Source of the DNA: Patiria miniata
Lineage: Eukaryota > Echinodermata > Asteroidea > Valvatida > Asterinidae
Direction: 5' to 3'
Assembly: GCF_015706575.1 (NCBI RefSeq)
Contig: NW_024037048.1
Coordinates: 12,541,512 to 12,605,511 of the forward strand
Length of the DNA: 64,000 nucleotides
This document shows positions 11,090 to 21,230 of the stretch, piece by piece; the first letter of the stretch is position 1, and every line of letters starts with the position of its first letter. The notes beneath the pieces were generated by a model. That model saw only the letters and a list, made by a program, of their open reading frames with translations, was not told where the DNA came from and did no database searches. Position numbers and translations under genes: made by a program.

Positions 11090-12440
11090 CAACCAGTTTG
11101 TATTGATGCCTTAACACTGAATGGAATATAAAGATATAACTTAAGAGTGGTTTTAGGTCAGACTACGGTAATTACCTTAAGAGCGGCGGGAAATGCGTGG
11201 AGGGGGCGGGGCCCAACCCCCCACCATGTACATTTTGGCTCATATCGTCGCAAGGCATTTGTTAAATCCTGCCAAGCAACCTCGTCCCCAGTGCTTACTT
11301 TATTTCCAACACGGTTTCCAATAGTAAACCCTGGATAGGAAATTTTCTTCCTGTATCCTGATTCGATACCGCAATTGGCTAGTAATGGATTTTTATCGTG
11401 TACTTGGTGTTGTTATTCTCAACGTGCAGTACGTGTTTTCGCGATCATTAGTCCACGCCTTCTCGAAAATATTAATTTTCTTTCCAATTTGTTAATATAA
11501 ATATGAAATGTGAATTGATGTGATACTGCATATTGTTTCGTTAAGATCGTAACAGTTTAATTGAATAAAAATCGTGTTTTCGTAACTCACGCCATGCTCG
11601 CGCTGCTACGAATTGACTCTGTTTTTACCCCAGACACCGCATACAAAAACAAACGCTAATTTAACGCACATGCAGGCACCAGACTATTCCTCATTTGCAT
11701 ACGTGTTCAAAAATCTTGCACATGCAAATGATCCAATACCAGGGTGAGAGAGCAGGTAGTGATGGGCGCGTACTGCTCGACACCCTGGGTACGAGGTTGC
11801 CTGCCAAGTTTCTTGCACCGTTGTTCTGATGTCTTGCCGTTATCTTGACATCAAGTTTATGAAAATAGGGCATAACTTTGTCACGAAATGTCCATTTTCC
11901 AACACAGGTACCGGTAGGCCTAAATGTTAACTTTTCCCATTGAAAGTACATGCACATGAAAGCGTGCATGACAGTGCCGACTTACAGATTGAATTGAAAC
12001 TGTGCAAATGTACTAAAAACTTAAAATTGGGAAAATGAAACCATTTTTATTGATGCCTTGGCACTTGTGGAATATGAAAAAAATATAACTTAAGAGTTCC
12101 TTTTGGCCAGACTAATTAACTTAAGAGCGGCGCGAACAGTGCGGAGGGGGCAGGGCTGCAACCCCCCTCCGTGTACATTTTGGCTCCTACCGTTGCAATG
12201 CATTTATTAAATTCTGCCAAACTTCTCTGATATGTTGCAGTTTTTTTGACACCACGTTTATGAAAATAGGGCATACCTTCGCCACAAAATTTTCAAATAC
12301 AAAACAGGTATAAGTTTAAATGCTAACTTTTCCATTACATGTTCCATAACGTACATCGGAGGGCGCATGAGAGCGCCGACTGACTTTAAATGACCACGAC
12401 AACAAAACATTTCAACAGGTTGAATTGAAACTTCACAAAT
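11090..12440 (+). repeat. Family X repeat, two units in tandem (plus strand)
   Basis: Unit one begins AACCAGTTTGTATTGATGCC at about 11090 and continues after an inserted MITE. Unit two begins TTTTTATTGATGCCTTGGC at about 12046. Both share ATATAACTTAAGAGT, CAGACTA, CTTAAGAGCGGCG, a GGAGGGGGC-rich core, CATTTTGGCTC, and TTTATGAAAATAGGGCATA. Two further units lie on the minus strand at 20461-21230. No protein is encoded. Class unknown. Confidence 0.7.
11276..11799. mobile_element. 524-bp hAT-like MITE inside family X, 8-bp target duplication
   Basis: CCTGCCAA occurs immediately outside both ends (11268-11275, 11800-11807), and removing the insert rejoins family X. The ends are GCAACCTCGTCCCCAG and, reverse-complemented, CAACCTCGTACCCAGGG. 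An 8-bp duplication with short imperfect TIRs fits hAT. There is no transposase inside. Confidence 0.65.
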
Positions 12441-12647
12441 GTACTATACTGATATTCCGTTGTCCATTAAAGTAATTACCGATGTGGGGAGAGCATATCA
12501 GATTTCCGTTGCCCTGGGACATCTCAATTAACTTTGTTTACCTTAGCACTTTTATTCTTCAAAACTTCTGATTGATGATCTTTTCACGGAATCAAAGTAG
12601 CCAAAGCGCTTTACCCAACCATGAAACATTATTTCAAGTTCACGATA

Positions 12648-13723
12648 AGGCCTTAAAAAAAAAGTGTTATGTTGGCGTAACCCGACCGACCCTAAAAATG
12701 CGGCCGACCCTGGATATTTTTTTTTTTTTGAAGGGAAGAAATATAATTAAAATCTATAAAAATGAATTTTAAATACGTTTTGAAACCATTTCTGACCGTT
12801 TCTCCTCAATTGTATGACGATAGCGCGCGTGGAACTTTGGAGTGCACAATGTTTTGCACCTTCCTCTCCATGACACAACGAACTTGCAGAAGATCGCGCA
12901 TGCCTACAGGCAGTGCACGTACGGAGATCGATGCACCATGCATGCATGATAGATGCACATGTACAATGTACAGTACATGTATAGCCTCGTCCTAGACTGT
13001 TGCACGGCGCGAACTGCTACATATACTATTGAAAATACTTCGCTATTTATTCCATGTTAAAAAAAATAGTTCATTATAATATAAATTATTTTAATTAATA
13101 TTCCACTATTTTACACGATAACAATTGATATATATTTATTCTAAAAATGGTAAACTATTTTGTAACCCCGGCGGCCGATGCGACCCGCCGGCCGGCCCCC
13201 GGCCCGTGGTCCGGTTACGTACGTACGCAAGTACGCCGTCGCATCATGGCGCCCGGTACCGAAGCGTACAGTCACGACAGCGTTTCCATCAAGGGCAAAT
13301 GGGGATCTTCGGTCAATTTCAACCGTTTAATGCAGATGAATTTGAGTCTAGAGCTGGGGGTAATCGCCTAGAGCTGTGCCGATGGTGTAAAAGCGGGTTA
13401 CACCGTGCTAAAAATACAAACTTCAAAGGAAGAATCGGGTCCATATAAAGATGTCGATGCAGATGAAACGGCTAACATTTTGTCTGATTTTGGATTCCGC
13501 TTTTTGATATGTACTTTTGGAAAGGTTGATGATGAGTTTAAAAGTATATAAATATTGTGTGTAGCCTTGTTTTCTTTTGTTATCGTGTACTACTACCGGC
13601 TTAATGTCATTCTCGTTGCTGGGATTAAAAAAAAAAACAAAAAAAAAAACAACAACAAAATGACCTACCTACCCTATTTTTTCTGGCCTGTTACGCCAAC
13701 ATAACTTCTTTTTTTTTAGGCCT
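12648..13723. mobile_element. 1.08-kb TIR element carrying a GC-rich coding-like segment
   Basis: The left end (12648-12681) reads AGGCCTTAAAAAAAAAG, then TGTTATGTTGGCGTAAC. The right end reversed (13723-13690) reads AGGCCTAAAAAAAAAG, then AAGTTATGTTGGCGTAAC. The subterminal sequence contains GACCGACCCTAAAAAT. The target duplication is unclear because the ends overlap A/T-rich flanks. The interior holds an abrupt GC-rich block (about 13165-13260) and an open stretch (next entry). A related terminal fragment may exist at 456-490. Confidence 0.6.
13147..13551 (+). pseudogene. Coding-like stretch inside the TIR element, unknown product
   Basis: One frame from ATG at 13147 to TAA at 13549-13551 (135 codons) is interrupted only by a TAG at 13369-13371. 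After the TAG it reads KAGYTVLKIQTSKEESGPY and further acidic/hydrophobic sequence that looks protein-like, not random. A second in-frame ATG is at 13246. Copy B has one G fewer just before the TAG and shifts frame. I do not recognise the protein. It could be a captured host exon or part of a transposon gene, and chance remains possible. Confidence 0.35.
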
Positions 13724-13936
13724 AACCAGCCACATTTTGTAACCCTTTTACAAAACTCACTGGTGCATTGTTGTAACTTTGTCTGGCTTGCTTTTTATAA
13801 TAATTGATATATATGTATGCTTTGTTGCGCCTGCGTCGCCGTGCATGAAAACAGGGGACATGGGGATCAGATACTCTAAATAACAAAATCGTCTTTGGGT
13901 CTGAATTCTTGAGATCCTGTAGAACAATAGTCAAAA

Positions 13937-13962
13937 CTAGATGTATGTTTGTTGACAAACAT
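13937..13962 (-). other. Helitron-like 3' terminus (minus strand)
   Basis: On the minus strand, a hairpin ATGTTTGT/ACAAACAT (13945-13962) is followed by ACAT and CTAG (13937-13940), then T. The arrangement matches 4267-4292, with the element body lying to the right. Confidence 0.4.
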
Positions 13963-14389
13963 ATGGCTGTTTCACTATTGTGTTTTTTATGCCCCGCGGC
14001 GAAGCCGAAGGGGCATACTGTTTCCGCCTTGTCCTTCCGTGGGGGGGTGTGAGCTTGTCTTACATACGCAGTGTGGACTTCCGAACAAAAGACGTCCACA
14101 TAATGTAGGTAGCAGCGACGAAGTGTGGACTTACCCCACGTCCACACAGTGTTTCCCCATTTCTGGAAAACAGGTTTAGAGGCATTTTTGGGTTAGGTTT
14201 ATGTGTAGCAGAATGAAGAGAAACACTAAAGGGAATCATTGAAAAAAAATTGGGTTGTAAGAGATTTCACAGTTTGAGAAAAATGAGTTTTTCCACTGGT
14301 GTTCCTTAACTACACGAAAAGAAAGGAAAGTCCACACTAGGTATGTGAAACAAGTCTGGGTGGGTGGGTGTGTGTGTGTGTCCGGACAA

Positions 14390-15640
14390 ATCTTGTCAGC
14401 ACGATAACTTGAGAAATTCTTAACATATGAACTTCAAATTTGGTTTGTGGATTGTTCTTGGTAATCCTAAGAAGCCTTTTGCATTTGGGGCCAAAAGGCC
14501 AAAGGTCAAGTTCACAGTCGCTAAAACAATAGAAATCTTGTCAGCGCGATAACTTGAGAAATACTTAAAGGGAAAATACAACATTTGCAAACATCAAAAA
14601 ATAATACTACCAAATCATTTTGAAATACCTTGCTGGACTGTTAGTGAATGACAGTGTAAAGCATCCTGTAAAATCATGGTACCTGGTATACTGTCATTTT
14701 CAAGAAAAGTGGTATTTTTGTATCAATTTCCAACGCTGATCGGCCGATCAGCGTTGGAAAAAACTGGCTTTTTTCAAATACTGGCCAAATTGACCATCGC
14801 ACTTGTTTGCAATCGATTACAAACCTATGAACGGGTACGAGCCAGCTAGACTGGTTCCCTGACCTTACAATTCCCCAATGTATGTAAACTGCTCTGTTTC
14901 TTCTTATATGGAGTCAGGGAACCAGACTACAGGAAAATGATTGTTTTTCTTGGTTTTTATAGAATTTTCGAACCCAAAACCTCAAAAAAGTCAGTGTAAC
15001 TATATTTGCTATATATTTCCAACCCCCCAATTCCATCCATTTCTGAAAATTACAGCAAAAGCAAATGATGTATATTCCCTTTAACATATGAACTTCAAAT
15101 TTGGTTTGTGGATTGTTCTTGGTAATCCTAAGAAGCCTTTCGCATTTGGGGCCAAAAGGCCAAAGGTCAAGTTCACAGTGACTAAAACAATAGAAATCTT
15201 GTCAGCGCGATAACTTGAGAAATACTTAACATGTGAACTTCAAATTTGGTTTGTGGATTGTTTTTGGCAATCCTAAGAAGCCTTTTGCATTTTGGGCCAA
15301 AAGGTCAAAGGTCAAGTTCACAGTGACTAAAACAATAGAAATCTTGTCAGCGCGATAACTTGAGAAATACTTTACATGAGAACTTCAAATTTGGTTTGTG
15401 GATTGTTCTTGGCAATCCTAAGAAGCCTATTGCATTTGGGGCCAAAAGGTCAAGGGTCAAGTTCACAGTGGCTAAAACAATAGAAATCTTGTCAGCGCGA
15501 TAACTTGAGAAATACTTAACATATGAACTTCAAATTTGGTTTGTGGATTGTTCTTGGTAATCCTAAGAAGCCTATTGCATTTGGGGCCAAAAGGTCAAGG
15601 GTCAAGTTCACAGTGGCTAAAACAATAGAAATCTTGTATT
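14390..15640 (+). repeat. 145-bp satellite array (AGGTCA type), interrupted
   Basis: Monomers read CTTGTCAGCGCGATAACTTG, AACTTCAAATTTGGTTTGTGG, TAATCCTAAGAAGCC, TTTGGGGCCAAAAGG(C/T)C and AAAGGTCAAGTTCACAGTGG. About one monomer precedes the MITE (14569-15080) and about four follow it. The strong identity between monomers points to recent amplification or gene-conversion-like homogenisation. Confidence 0.85.
14569..15080. mobile_element. 512-bp TTAA-flanked MITE (piggyBac-like) nested in the satellite
   Basis: TTAA is duplicated at 14565-14568 and 15081-15084. The left end is AGGGAAAATACAACATTTGC and the right end reversed is AGGGAATATACATCATTTGC, matching at 18 of 20 positions. Inside is a perfect 34-bp palindrome (14727-14760, centred on CGGCCG) and a second inverted pair, GACTGGTTCCCTGAC / GTCAGGGAACCAGAC. 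The TTAA duplication indicates a piggyBac- or Kolobok-type transposase acting in trans. No coding sequence is present. Confidence 0.75.
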
Positions 15641-15819
15641 TATTCTGAGATTTTAGGGATTAGGGATTAATTCATATAAAACCTACAGAAGACACTAATG
15701 CTGTCAATGAATGTTCCATGTGACCAAGGTACATGTAAGTTGATGTTAAAAGAGTGGTGTTATGTCATGGAAACAGTCACGTTTGCGGGGCATTTGTGTT
15801 TGTAAACACACCTGACTTG

Positions 15820-16315
15820 TTATGTCATGTTATAGACTACGGGAGATAATAGATGTGAAGTCGAAAGTTGCAAAATCATGAGGACAAATGGTACAAAACA
15901 TATGCTTAAAAATGCAGATTGGATTGAATGTCTATTCTTATCTGATGACGTCATCATGACACGGCTGATATTGTGATCGATATCATATTGAGGTTTAGGT
16001 AGAATCTATATTTGTCAACTGAATGGAACTTGTCGCATGTAGTCATATCAACAGAAATTGTGCACAATTTTGCGAAACCATTTTTCCATTGATATTTAGC
16101 CTCCAAAATATGCAACTTTACTATGACGTCATATGTCATGTGATGACGTCATCATGACGCCACTACAATGTTTATCTATAACGCATCCCGGTCTAGGTAC
16201 AAACCAACTTTTAACCCAATCAATCATGTAGTTCAGGAGATATATGCCTTTAAAATATATTTATTGACTATGACATCATATGTCACGTGATGACGTCATC
16301 ATGACATCATTTTTT
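15820..16315 (+). repeat. TGACGTCA-type repeat between elements II and III
   Basis: TGATGACGTCATCATGAC words occur at about 15942, 16141 and 16288, separated by text such as CATCCCGGTCTAGGTACAAACC that also appears at 19090-19270. These are diverged monomers of ~147 bp. No gene. Confidence 0.6.
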
Positions 16316-16974
16316 TATGCCCCGCGGCGAAGCCGAAGGGCATACTGTTTCCGCCTCGTCCTTCCATGGGTGGGTGGGTGGGTGGGTGGGTGGGTGGGTG
16401 TGTTCCTGCATGGCATTACGCCTGAGGACAGACAACAAAAGGAGCACAAAGGGGCCATTGATCCTAGAAGGAAGGTGCCTATTGTCCTCGAACGCAGGTT
16501 TGTGTGCTTAGTCTATGGGAGAGTGTTATATTACAGGGACAAAGGAAAACACAAAGCCAATCCTCGAAAGCATAGCAAAAAACGACAGCGTGTGGGTGGG
16601 TGGGTGGGTGGGTGGGTGGGTGGGTGTGAGTTTGTCTTACATACGCAGTGTGGACTTCCGAACAAAAGACGTCCACATAATGTAGGTAGCACCGACGTTG
16701 TGTGGACTTACCCCACGTCCACACAGTGTTTCCCCATTTCTGGAAAACAGGTTTAGAGGCATTTTTGGGTTAGGTTTATCTGTAGCAGAATGAAGAGAAA
16801 CACTAAAGGGAATCATAGAAAAAAAATTGGGTTGAAAGAGTTTTCACAGTTTGAGAAAAATGAGTTTTTTCACTGGTTTTTCTTAACTACACGAAAGCAA
16901 TGGAAAGTCCACACTAGTCATGTGAAACAAGTATGGGTGTGTGTGTGTGTGTGTGTGTGTCCGTCCGGACAAAT

Positions 16975-17789
16975 CTTGTCAGCGCGATAACTTGAGAAAT
17001 ACTTAACATATGAACTTCAAATTTGGTTTGTGGATTGTTCTTGGTAATCCTAAGAAGCCTTTTGCATTTGGGGCCAAAAGGCCAAAGGTCAAGTTCACAG
17101 TGGCTAAAACAATAGAAATCTTGTCAGCGCGATAACTTGAGAAATACTTAACATATGAACTTCAAATTTGGTTTGTGGATTGTTCTTGGTAATCCTAAGA
17201 AGCCTTTTGCATTTGGGGCCAAAAGGCCAAAGGTCAAGTTCACAGTGGCTAAAACAATAGAAATCTTGTCAGCGCGATAACTTGAGAAATACTTAACATA
17301 TGAACTTCAAATTTGGTTTGTGGATTGTTCTTGGTAATCCTAAGAAGCCTTTTGCATTTGGGGCCAAAAGGCCAAAGGTCAAGTTCACAGTGGCTAAAAC
17401 AATAGAAATCTTGTCAGCGCGATAACTTGAGAAATAATTAACATATGAACTTCAAATTTGGTTTGTGGATTGTTCTTGGTAATCCTAAGAAGCCTTTTGC
17501 ATTTGGGGCCAAAAGGCCAAAGGTCAAGTTCACAGTGGCTAAAACAATAGAAATCTTGTCAGCGCGATAACTTGAGAAATAATTAACATATGAACTTCAA
17601 ATTTGGTTTGTGGATTGTTCTTGGTAATCCTAAGAAGCCTTTCGCATTTGGGGCCAAAAGGCCAAAGGTCAAGTTCACAGTGGCTAAAACAATAGAAATC
17701 ATGTCAGCGTGATAACTTGAGAAATACTTTACATGTGAACTTCAAATTTGGTTTGTGGATTGTTCTTGGTAATCCTAAGAAGCCTATTG
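16975..17789 (+). repeat. 145-bp satellite array, about 5.6 monomers
   Basis: The word TGGCTAAAAC recurs at 17101 and 17246, giving an exact 145-bp period. Five successive units are nearly identical and carry CCAAAGGTCAAGTTCACAG. The last unit is cut at CTATTG (17784-17789) by the next element and resumes at 18703. Confidence 0.9.
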
Positions 17790-18702
17790 CATAGCTGCCA
17801 ACTGTTACGAATTTTTCGTAATTATTACGAATTGTTTGTTAAATTACGAAAATACGATATGCCACTAAAACATTACGAATTTCCCATTTTCTACCTAACG
17901 AAGAAAAAAATACTTGTATTTTAAGTATCGTTTTTGACCGAAAACTTCTGGCGAAATGTCGCGATAATGGATGGACTGGTGACAAGTCTAATAAGAATGC
18001 AGTCAAGCACCTGATAGACATCAATGCAGTGTGCGCAGTGAAGTACTTGAGGACCAGACTAAATCTATTTTTCAATGGTGTGTCATTTGTGTGCTGCATC
18101 TCGTGGATGTGTGGTTGTGTGTACTGTATGTGAATTGTGAGTACTTTTCAGTGACGATCGTGAGCACATTTGGTCGCTTTTTGCTGGGATGAGTCTATCA
18201 GTGCGAGATTTTAATCATGGAATTTAATAAGATTATGGTTGGAATAATTGGTAATAAAGTTTGAGTTTGTCACAACGTCCAGAAAAGATAAATCAGCATG
18301 CGTTTGCAAGGTATGTTGATGGGATATTTCTATTGCATACGGTGGCCCTAAATCAACGTGTGTAAAAACATTGATACGAACTCGAAACTCCACATCGATA
18401 GCATGCATCTCAAAAAAAATATGCGCACATGTTATTATTGTTATTATTTATTTGACTTCAACAAACAAATACAGACATTGAAACAAAATTAATTTTTTTT
18501 TAATTTTTTTTAATTATTTTTTTAAATTATCTTTTTGCCTACAGTACATTATTATTCACAACAAGAAGGGTATGCACATGTATGTGTACATGTAAACCAT
18601 GTATCTGTACTCGATGTTGGTAAAGCTTTTGATAAAACGAGCAGTTGAAAATGACCGCGCGGGTTGATTACTAATTGGGATTTTGAAAAGTTGGCAGCTA
18701 TG
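17790..18702. mobile_element. 913-bp TIR element with CTATTG target duplication
   Basis: CATAGCTGCCAACT at 17790 and AGTTGGCAGCTATG ending at 18702 are perfect 14-bp inverted ends. CTATTG flanks both (17784-17789, 18703-18708) inside a satellite monomer. The subterminal region is rich in TTACGAA words (17812-17880). I see no transposase. A 6-bp duplication is unusual: some hAT groups and Dada elements make 6-bp duplications, so the superfamily is left open. Confidence 0.7.
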
Positions 18703-18950
18703 CTATTGAATTTGGGGCCAAAAGGTCAAGGGTCAAGTTCACAGTGGCTAAAACAATAGAAATCATGTATTTATTCTGAGATTATAGGGATTAGGGATTA
18801 ATTCATATAAAACCTATAGAAGACACTAACGCTGTCAATGAATGTTCCATGTGACCAAGGTACATGTAAGGTGATGTTAAAAGAGTGGTGTTATGTCATG
18901 GGAACTGTCACCGTTGCGGGGCATTTGTGTTTGTAAACACACCTGACTTG

Positions 18951-19440
18951 TTTTTGTTTTTATAAGATTTGAAGTCCAAATTTGAACCCAATCTGACCTG
19001 TAGTTCTTGTAATACCGGCCATCAAAATATGTATTTTTATGATGATGTCATATGTCATGTGATGATGTCATCATGACGTCACTTTAATTTTCATCTATAA
19101 CACATCCCAATCTAGGTACATACCAACTTTCAACCCCATCGGACCTGTAGTTCAGGAGATATTGGCCTTCAAAATATGTTTATTTTATATGACGTCATAT
19201 GTCACATGATGACATCATCATGGCGTCAAGTTGATTTTCATCTATAAGACTTCCCGGTCTAGGTACATACCAACTGTCAACCCAATCGGACCTGTAGTTC
19301 TGGAGATATAGCCCAATCTGTCAGATCTAGCCGAATTCTGCTTGAAAATGGTCACAACAGAAAAATCGCATATAATGTGATGTCACGTGACTCATGATGG
19401 CGGCACAATGAAGTCAATGTTCGGCACACAACTTCAGCTG
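18951..19440 (+). repeat. ~147-bp TGACGTCA satellite, about three monomers
   Basis: TCATCTATAA recurs at 19091 and 19238 (period 147), with CCTGTAGTTC, GGAGATAT, TTCAAAATATG and a cluster of (A)TGACGTCAT and CACATGATGACATCATCATG. A partial unit precedes them. It resembles the tails of element I and the block at 60880-61015. Confidence 0.75.
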
Positions 19441-20460
19441 CTGTTCTAAGTGTGTGCCGAGTATAAAGGCAATCGGATTAATTTTAGTGCCCTAAGTGCC
19501 GGTAAGAAAAAAACGTGTACAAATGCTATGGGCAAAATGACTGAAAAAGAAAAAAAAGAAAAAGAGAGAAAAAAAAAAATGTTAACGGGAAAAAAAATGT
19601 TAACGAAAACAAAGGCTGTTTTTGGCAAAATGCCGAAACAGCCAATACATTTCTGATTCATTATTTAGACTTCGGACATGAAAAGTTGGCATTTTGAAGT
19701 AATAGTGAAAAATGGGTGTACAAAGATCTCTCACATGGGCATCGCGAGGAGGTGGGGGGGGGGCAAGGGGGGGCGCTTGCTCCCCCTAACTGGAAAAGCA
19801 AAAAAAAGAAGAAACAAAAGAGGAAAAAAAAGGAAAAGAGGCACGAAGTCATTACTGGTCATTTAATGGGTGTGTTTTTTTGAGGGGGGGGGCAAATGTT
19901 CTTGTCCACCCTTGAAAAATCACCATACACTGGAAGAGTACAGGTATTTTTGAAGGGGGGGGGGGACTGTATCAATAAACAGGGTATACAAAGTTAATTG
20001 ACCTTTCGAAAGTGACCAGAAGGCAAATATGAAATATTTTCTCCCATCCGATCATTATATTCATAGCATGAAGAACCAGCGTACGGAGTTTTGTGCTTTA
20101 GTCTCAAAGTGCAAAACTTTTTACGATATTTGACCTTAACAGCTCCGTCAGCCTATACTCACTGCCCCTTAAGATTCAATTAAAGCTTTAGCTTCAAACC
20201 GGAAAACTGATATGTACTATATAATTTATCTTTCATTCGCCAGCTCCTGCTACCTGTGCTTTCGCGTTATTACCTATTATTTTAAGCAGAAGTTGATATC
20301 TCTAATGAAAAACTCCCGAACATCTATCGACATCTGCAAAGTTTCAATTCCACCTGTTAAAATGTTTTGTTGTCATAGTTATTTAGAGTCGTCACTCTCA
20401 TGCACCCTCAGATGTACGTCATACATAAAAAATGGAAAAATTAACATTTAAGCCTATTCC
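19441..20460. other. Non-coding stretch, A- and G-rich simple sequence
   Basis: I see no gene. There is an A-rich run (19505-19600) containing GTGTACAAATGCTATGGGC, two poly-G tracts (about 19755-19775 and 19885-19895) and one at 19957-19965. A frame at 20212-20451 has no recognisable similarity and I do not support it. Confidence 0.4.
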
Positions 20461-20689
20461 CGTTTTGGTATTTGAAAATTTGTGGCAAAGGTATGCCCTT
20501 TTTTCATAAATTTGGTGTTAAAATAACCGCATGACATCAGAATAACTGTGAAAGAAACTTTGCAGGATTTAACAAATGCCTTGCGACAATAGGAGCCAAA
20601 ATGTACGTGGTGGGGGGTTGAGGCCCCGCCCCCTCAGCGCTTTTCCCGCCGCTCTTAAGGTAATTAGTCTGACCTAAAACCACTCTTAA

Positions 20690-20978
20690 AAAAAAACGTA
20701 GGTGAAGGGCAAAACCTAATTTGATTTATATCACCCCGACGCAAAATTCCATCTTATAATAGTTTTATGCGGTACCCGCTGCTATGTACATCAGATTCGA
20801 ACCGGCCAACCGATCCCGTTATCTCGGTGGTCGAGTGGTAAGACATCTGCACTAGAAAGCAGGAGGTCGTGGGTTCGAGTCCCACCCGAGTGATTTTTTT
20901 TCCAACTTTCACTCGGGAGGTAACACACTGAGTATACAGTGTTAAAAAACGTCGGTGAAGGCAAAACCTAATTTGATT
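20690..20978 (+). mobile_element. tRNA-derived SINE-like element, 9-bp target duplication
   Basis: CACTCTTAA flanks it at 20681-20689 and 20979-20987. The element starts AAAAAAACGTAGGTGAAGG and ends with the same sentence (ACGTCGGTGAAGGC...CCTAATTTGATT), so it carries about 34 bp of terminal direct repeat around one tRNA-like body. It belongs to the same family as the element at 7408-7733, in the opposite orientation. Confidence 0.7.
20821..20893 (+). pseudogene. tRNA-like head of the SINE
   Basis: A-box-like TGGTCGAGTGG (20828-20838) and B-box GGTTCGAGTCC (20872-20882), with a T-arm GTGGG/CCCAC. The loop word CTAGAAA suggests descent from tRNA-Ser(AGA). The acceptor pairs at 5 of 7 positions, the anticodon loop has eight bases and the variable arm is short, so it is not a working tRNA. 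Confidence 0.55.
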
Positions 20979-21230
20979 CACTCTTAAGTTATATTTTCAT
21001 ATTCCATGAATGCTAAGGCATCAATACAAACTGGTTTCATTTTCTGCTCTACTGTTGCGTTGCAACCGTATCAGCGAAATGGAAAAGAGGGGTGACGGCC
21101 ACGCCCACCCTCCGTGCTCCGGGCCGTTCTTAAGTTAATTAGTCTGATCTAAAATCATTCTTATGTTATATTTCCATTATCTACAAGTTCCAAGCTATCA
21201 AATGATACTGGTTTCGTTCTTGTTCTCAAA

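Larger units (their letters stand above)
13988..15819 (+). mobile_element. Satellite-bearing element II
   Basis: It starts with the hairpin TATGCCCC...GGGGCATA (13988-14017, inner stem CGGC/GCCG). It then holds a unique ~370-bp leader ending in GTGTGTGTGTGTCCGG, a 145-bp satellite array (14390-15640) interrupted by a TTAA-flanked MITE, a 190-bp tail and a terminal hairpin TGTGTTT/AAACACA (15795-15810) followed by CCTGACTTG. Element III at 16316 has the same start, leader, satellite, tail and end, which sets the boundaries. No transposase is present. The frame beginning ATGCCCCGCGGCGAAGCC is a by-product of the hairpin. Confidence 0.65.
16316..18950 (+). mobile_element. Satellite-bearing element III, interrupted by a 913-bp transposon
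   Basis: It has the same hairpin start as element II (16316-16344), then two GGGT microsatellites (about 16369-16400 and 16593-16626), a GT run (16937-16960), a satellite array (16975-17789), an inserted TIR element, the last piece of satellite, the common tail and the terminal hairpin (18926-18941) with CCTGACTTG. Between the two GGGT runs lies ~190 bp absent from element II. Long frames here are microsatellite artefacts. Confidence 0.65.
20461..21230 (-). repeat. Family X repeat, two units on the minus strand, split by a SINE
   Basis: Read on the minus strand, units start with GAAACCAGTATCATTTGATA (about 21215) and GAAACCAGTTTGTATTGATG (about 21030). Both pass through ATAAC(T/A)TAAGA, CAGACTAATTA and CTTAAGA(G/A)CGGC into a GC-rich core. 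The second is split by the SINE at 20690-20978, with CACTCTTAA on both sides. Confidence 0.7.

Noticed and set aside
16280-16756. 158-codon frame with GGWVGGWVGG repeats (also 40784-41224)
   Set aside because: It is produced by GGGT microsatellites and the 5' hairpin of a non-coding element; there is no homology or conserved frame between elements II and III.
14390-17790. CRISPR array
   Set aside because: The whole 145-bp unit repeats with no variable spacers, and the sequence is eukaryotic; it is a satellite.
19446-19866. Lys-rich or Phe-rich frames on both strands (and 43914-44334)
   Set aside because: They come from A-rich and G-rich simple sequence; no domain or conserved context.
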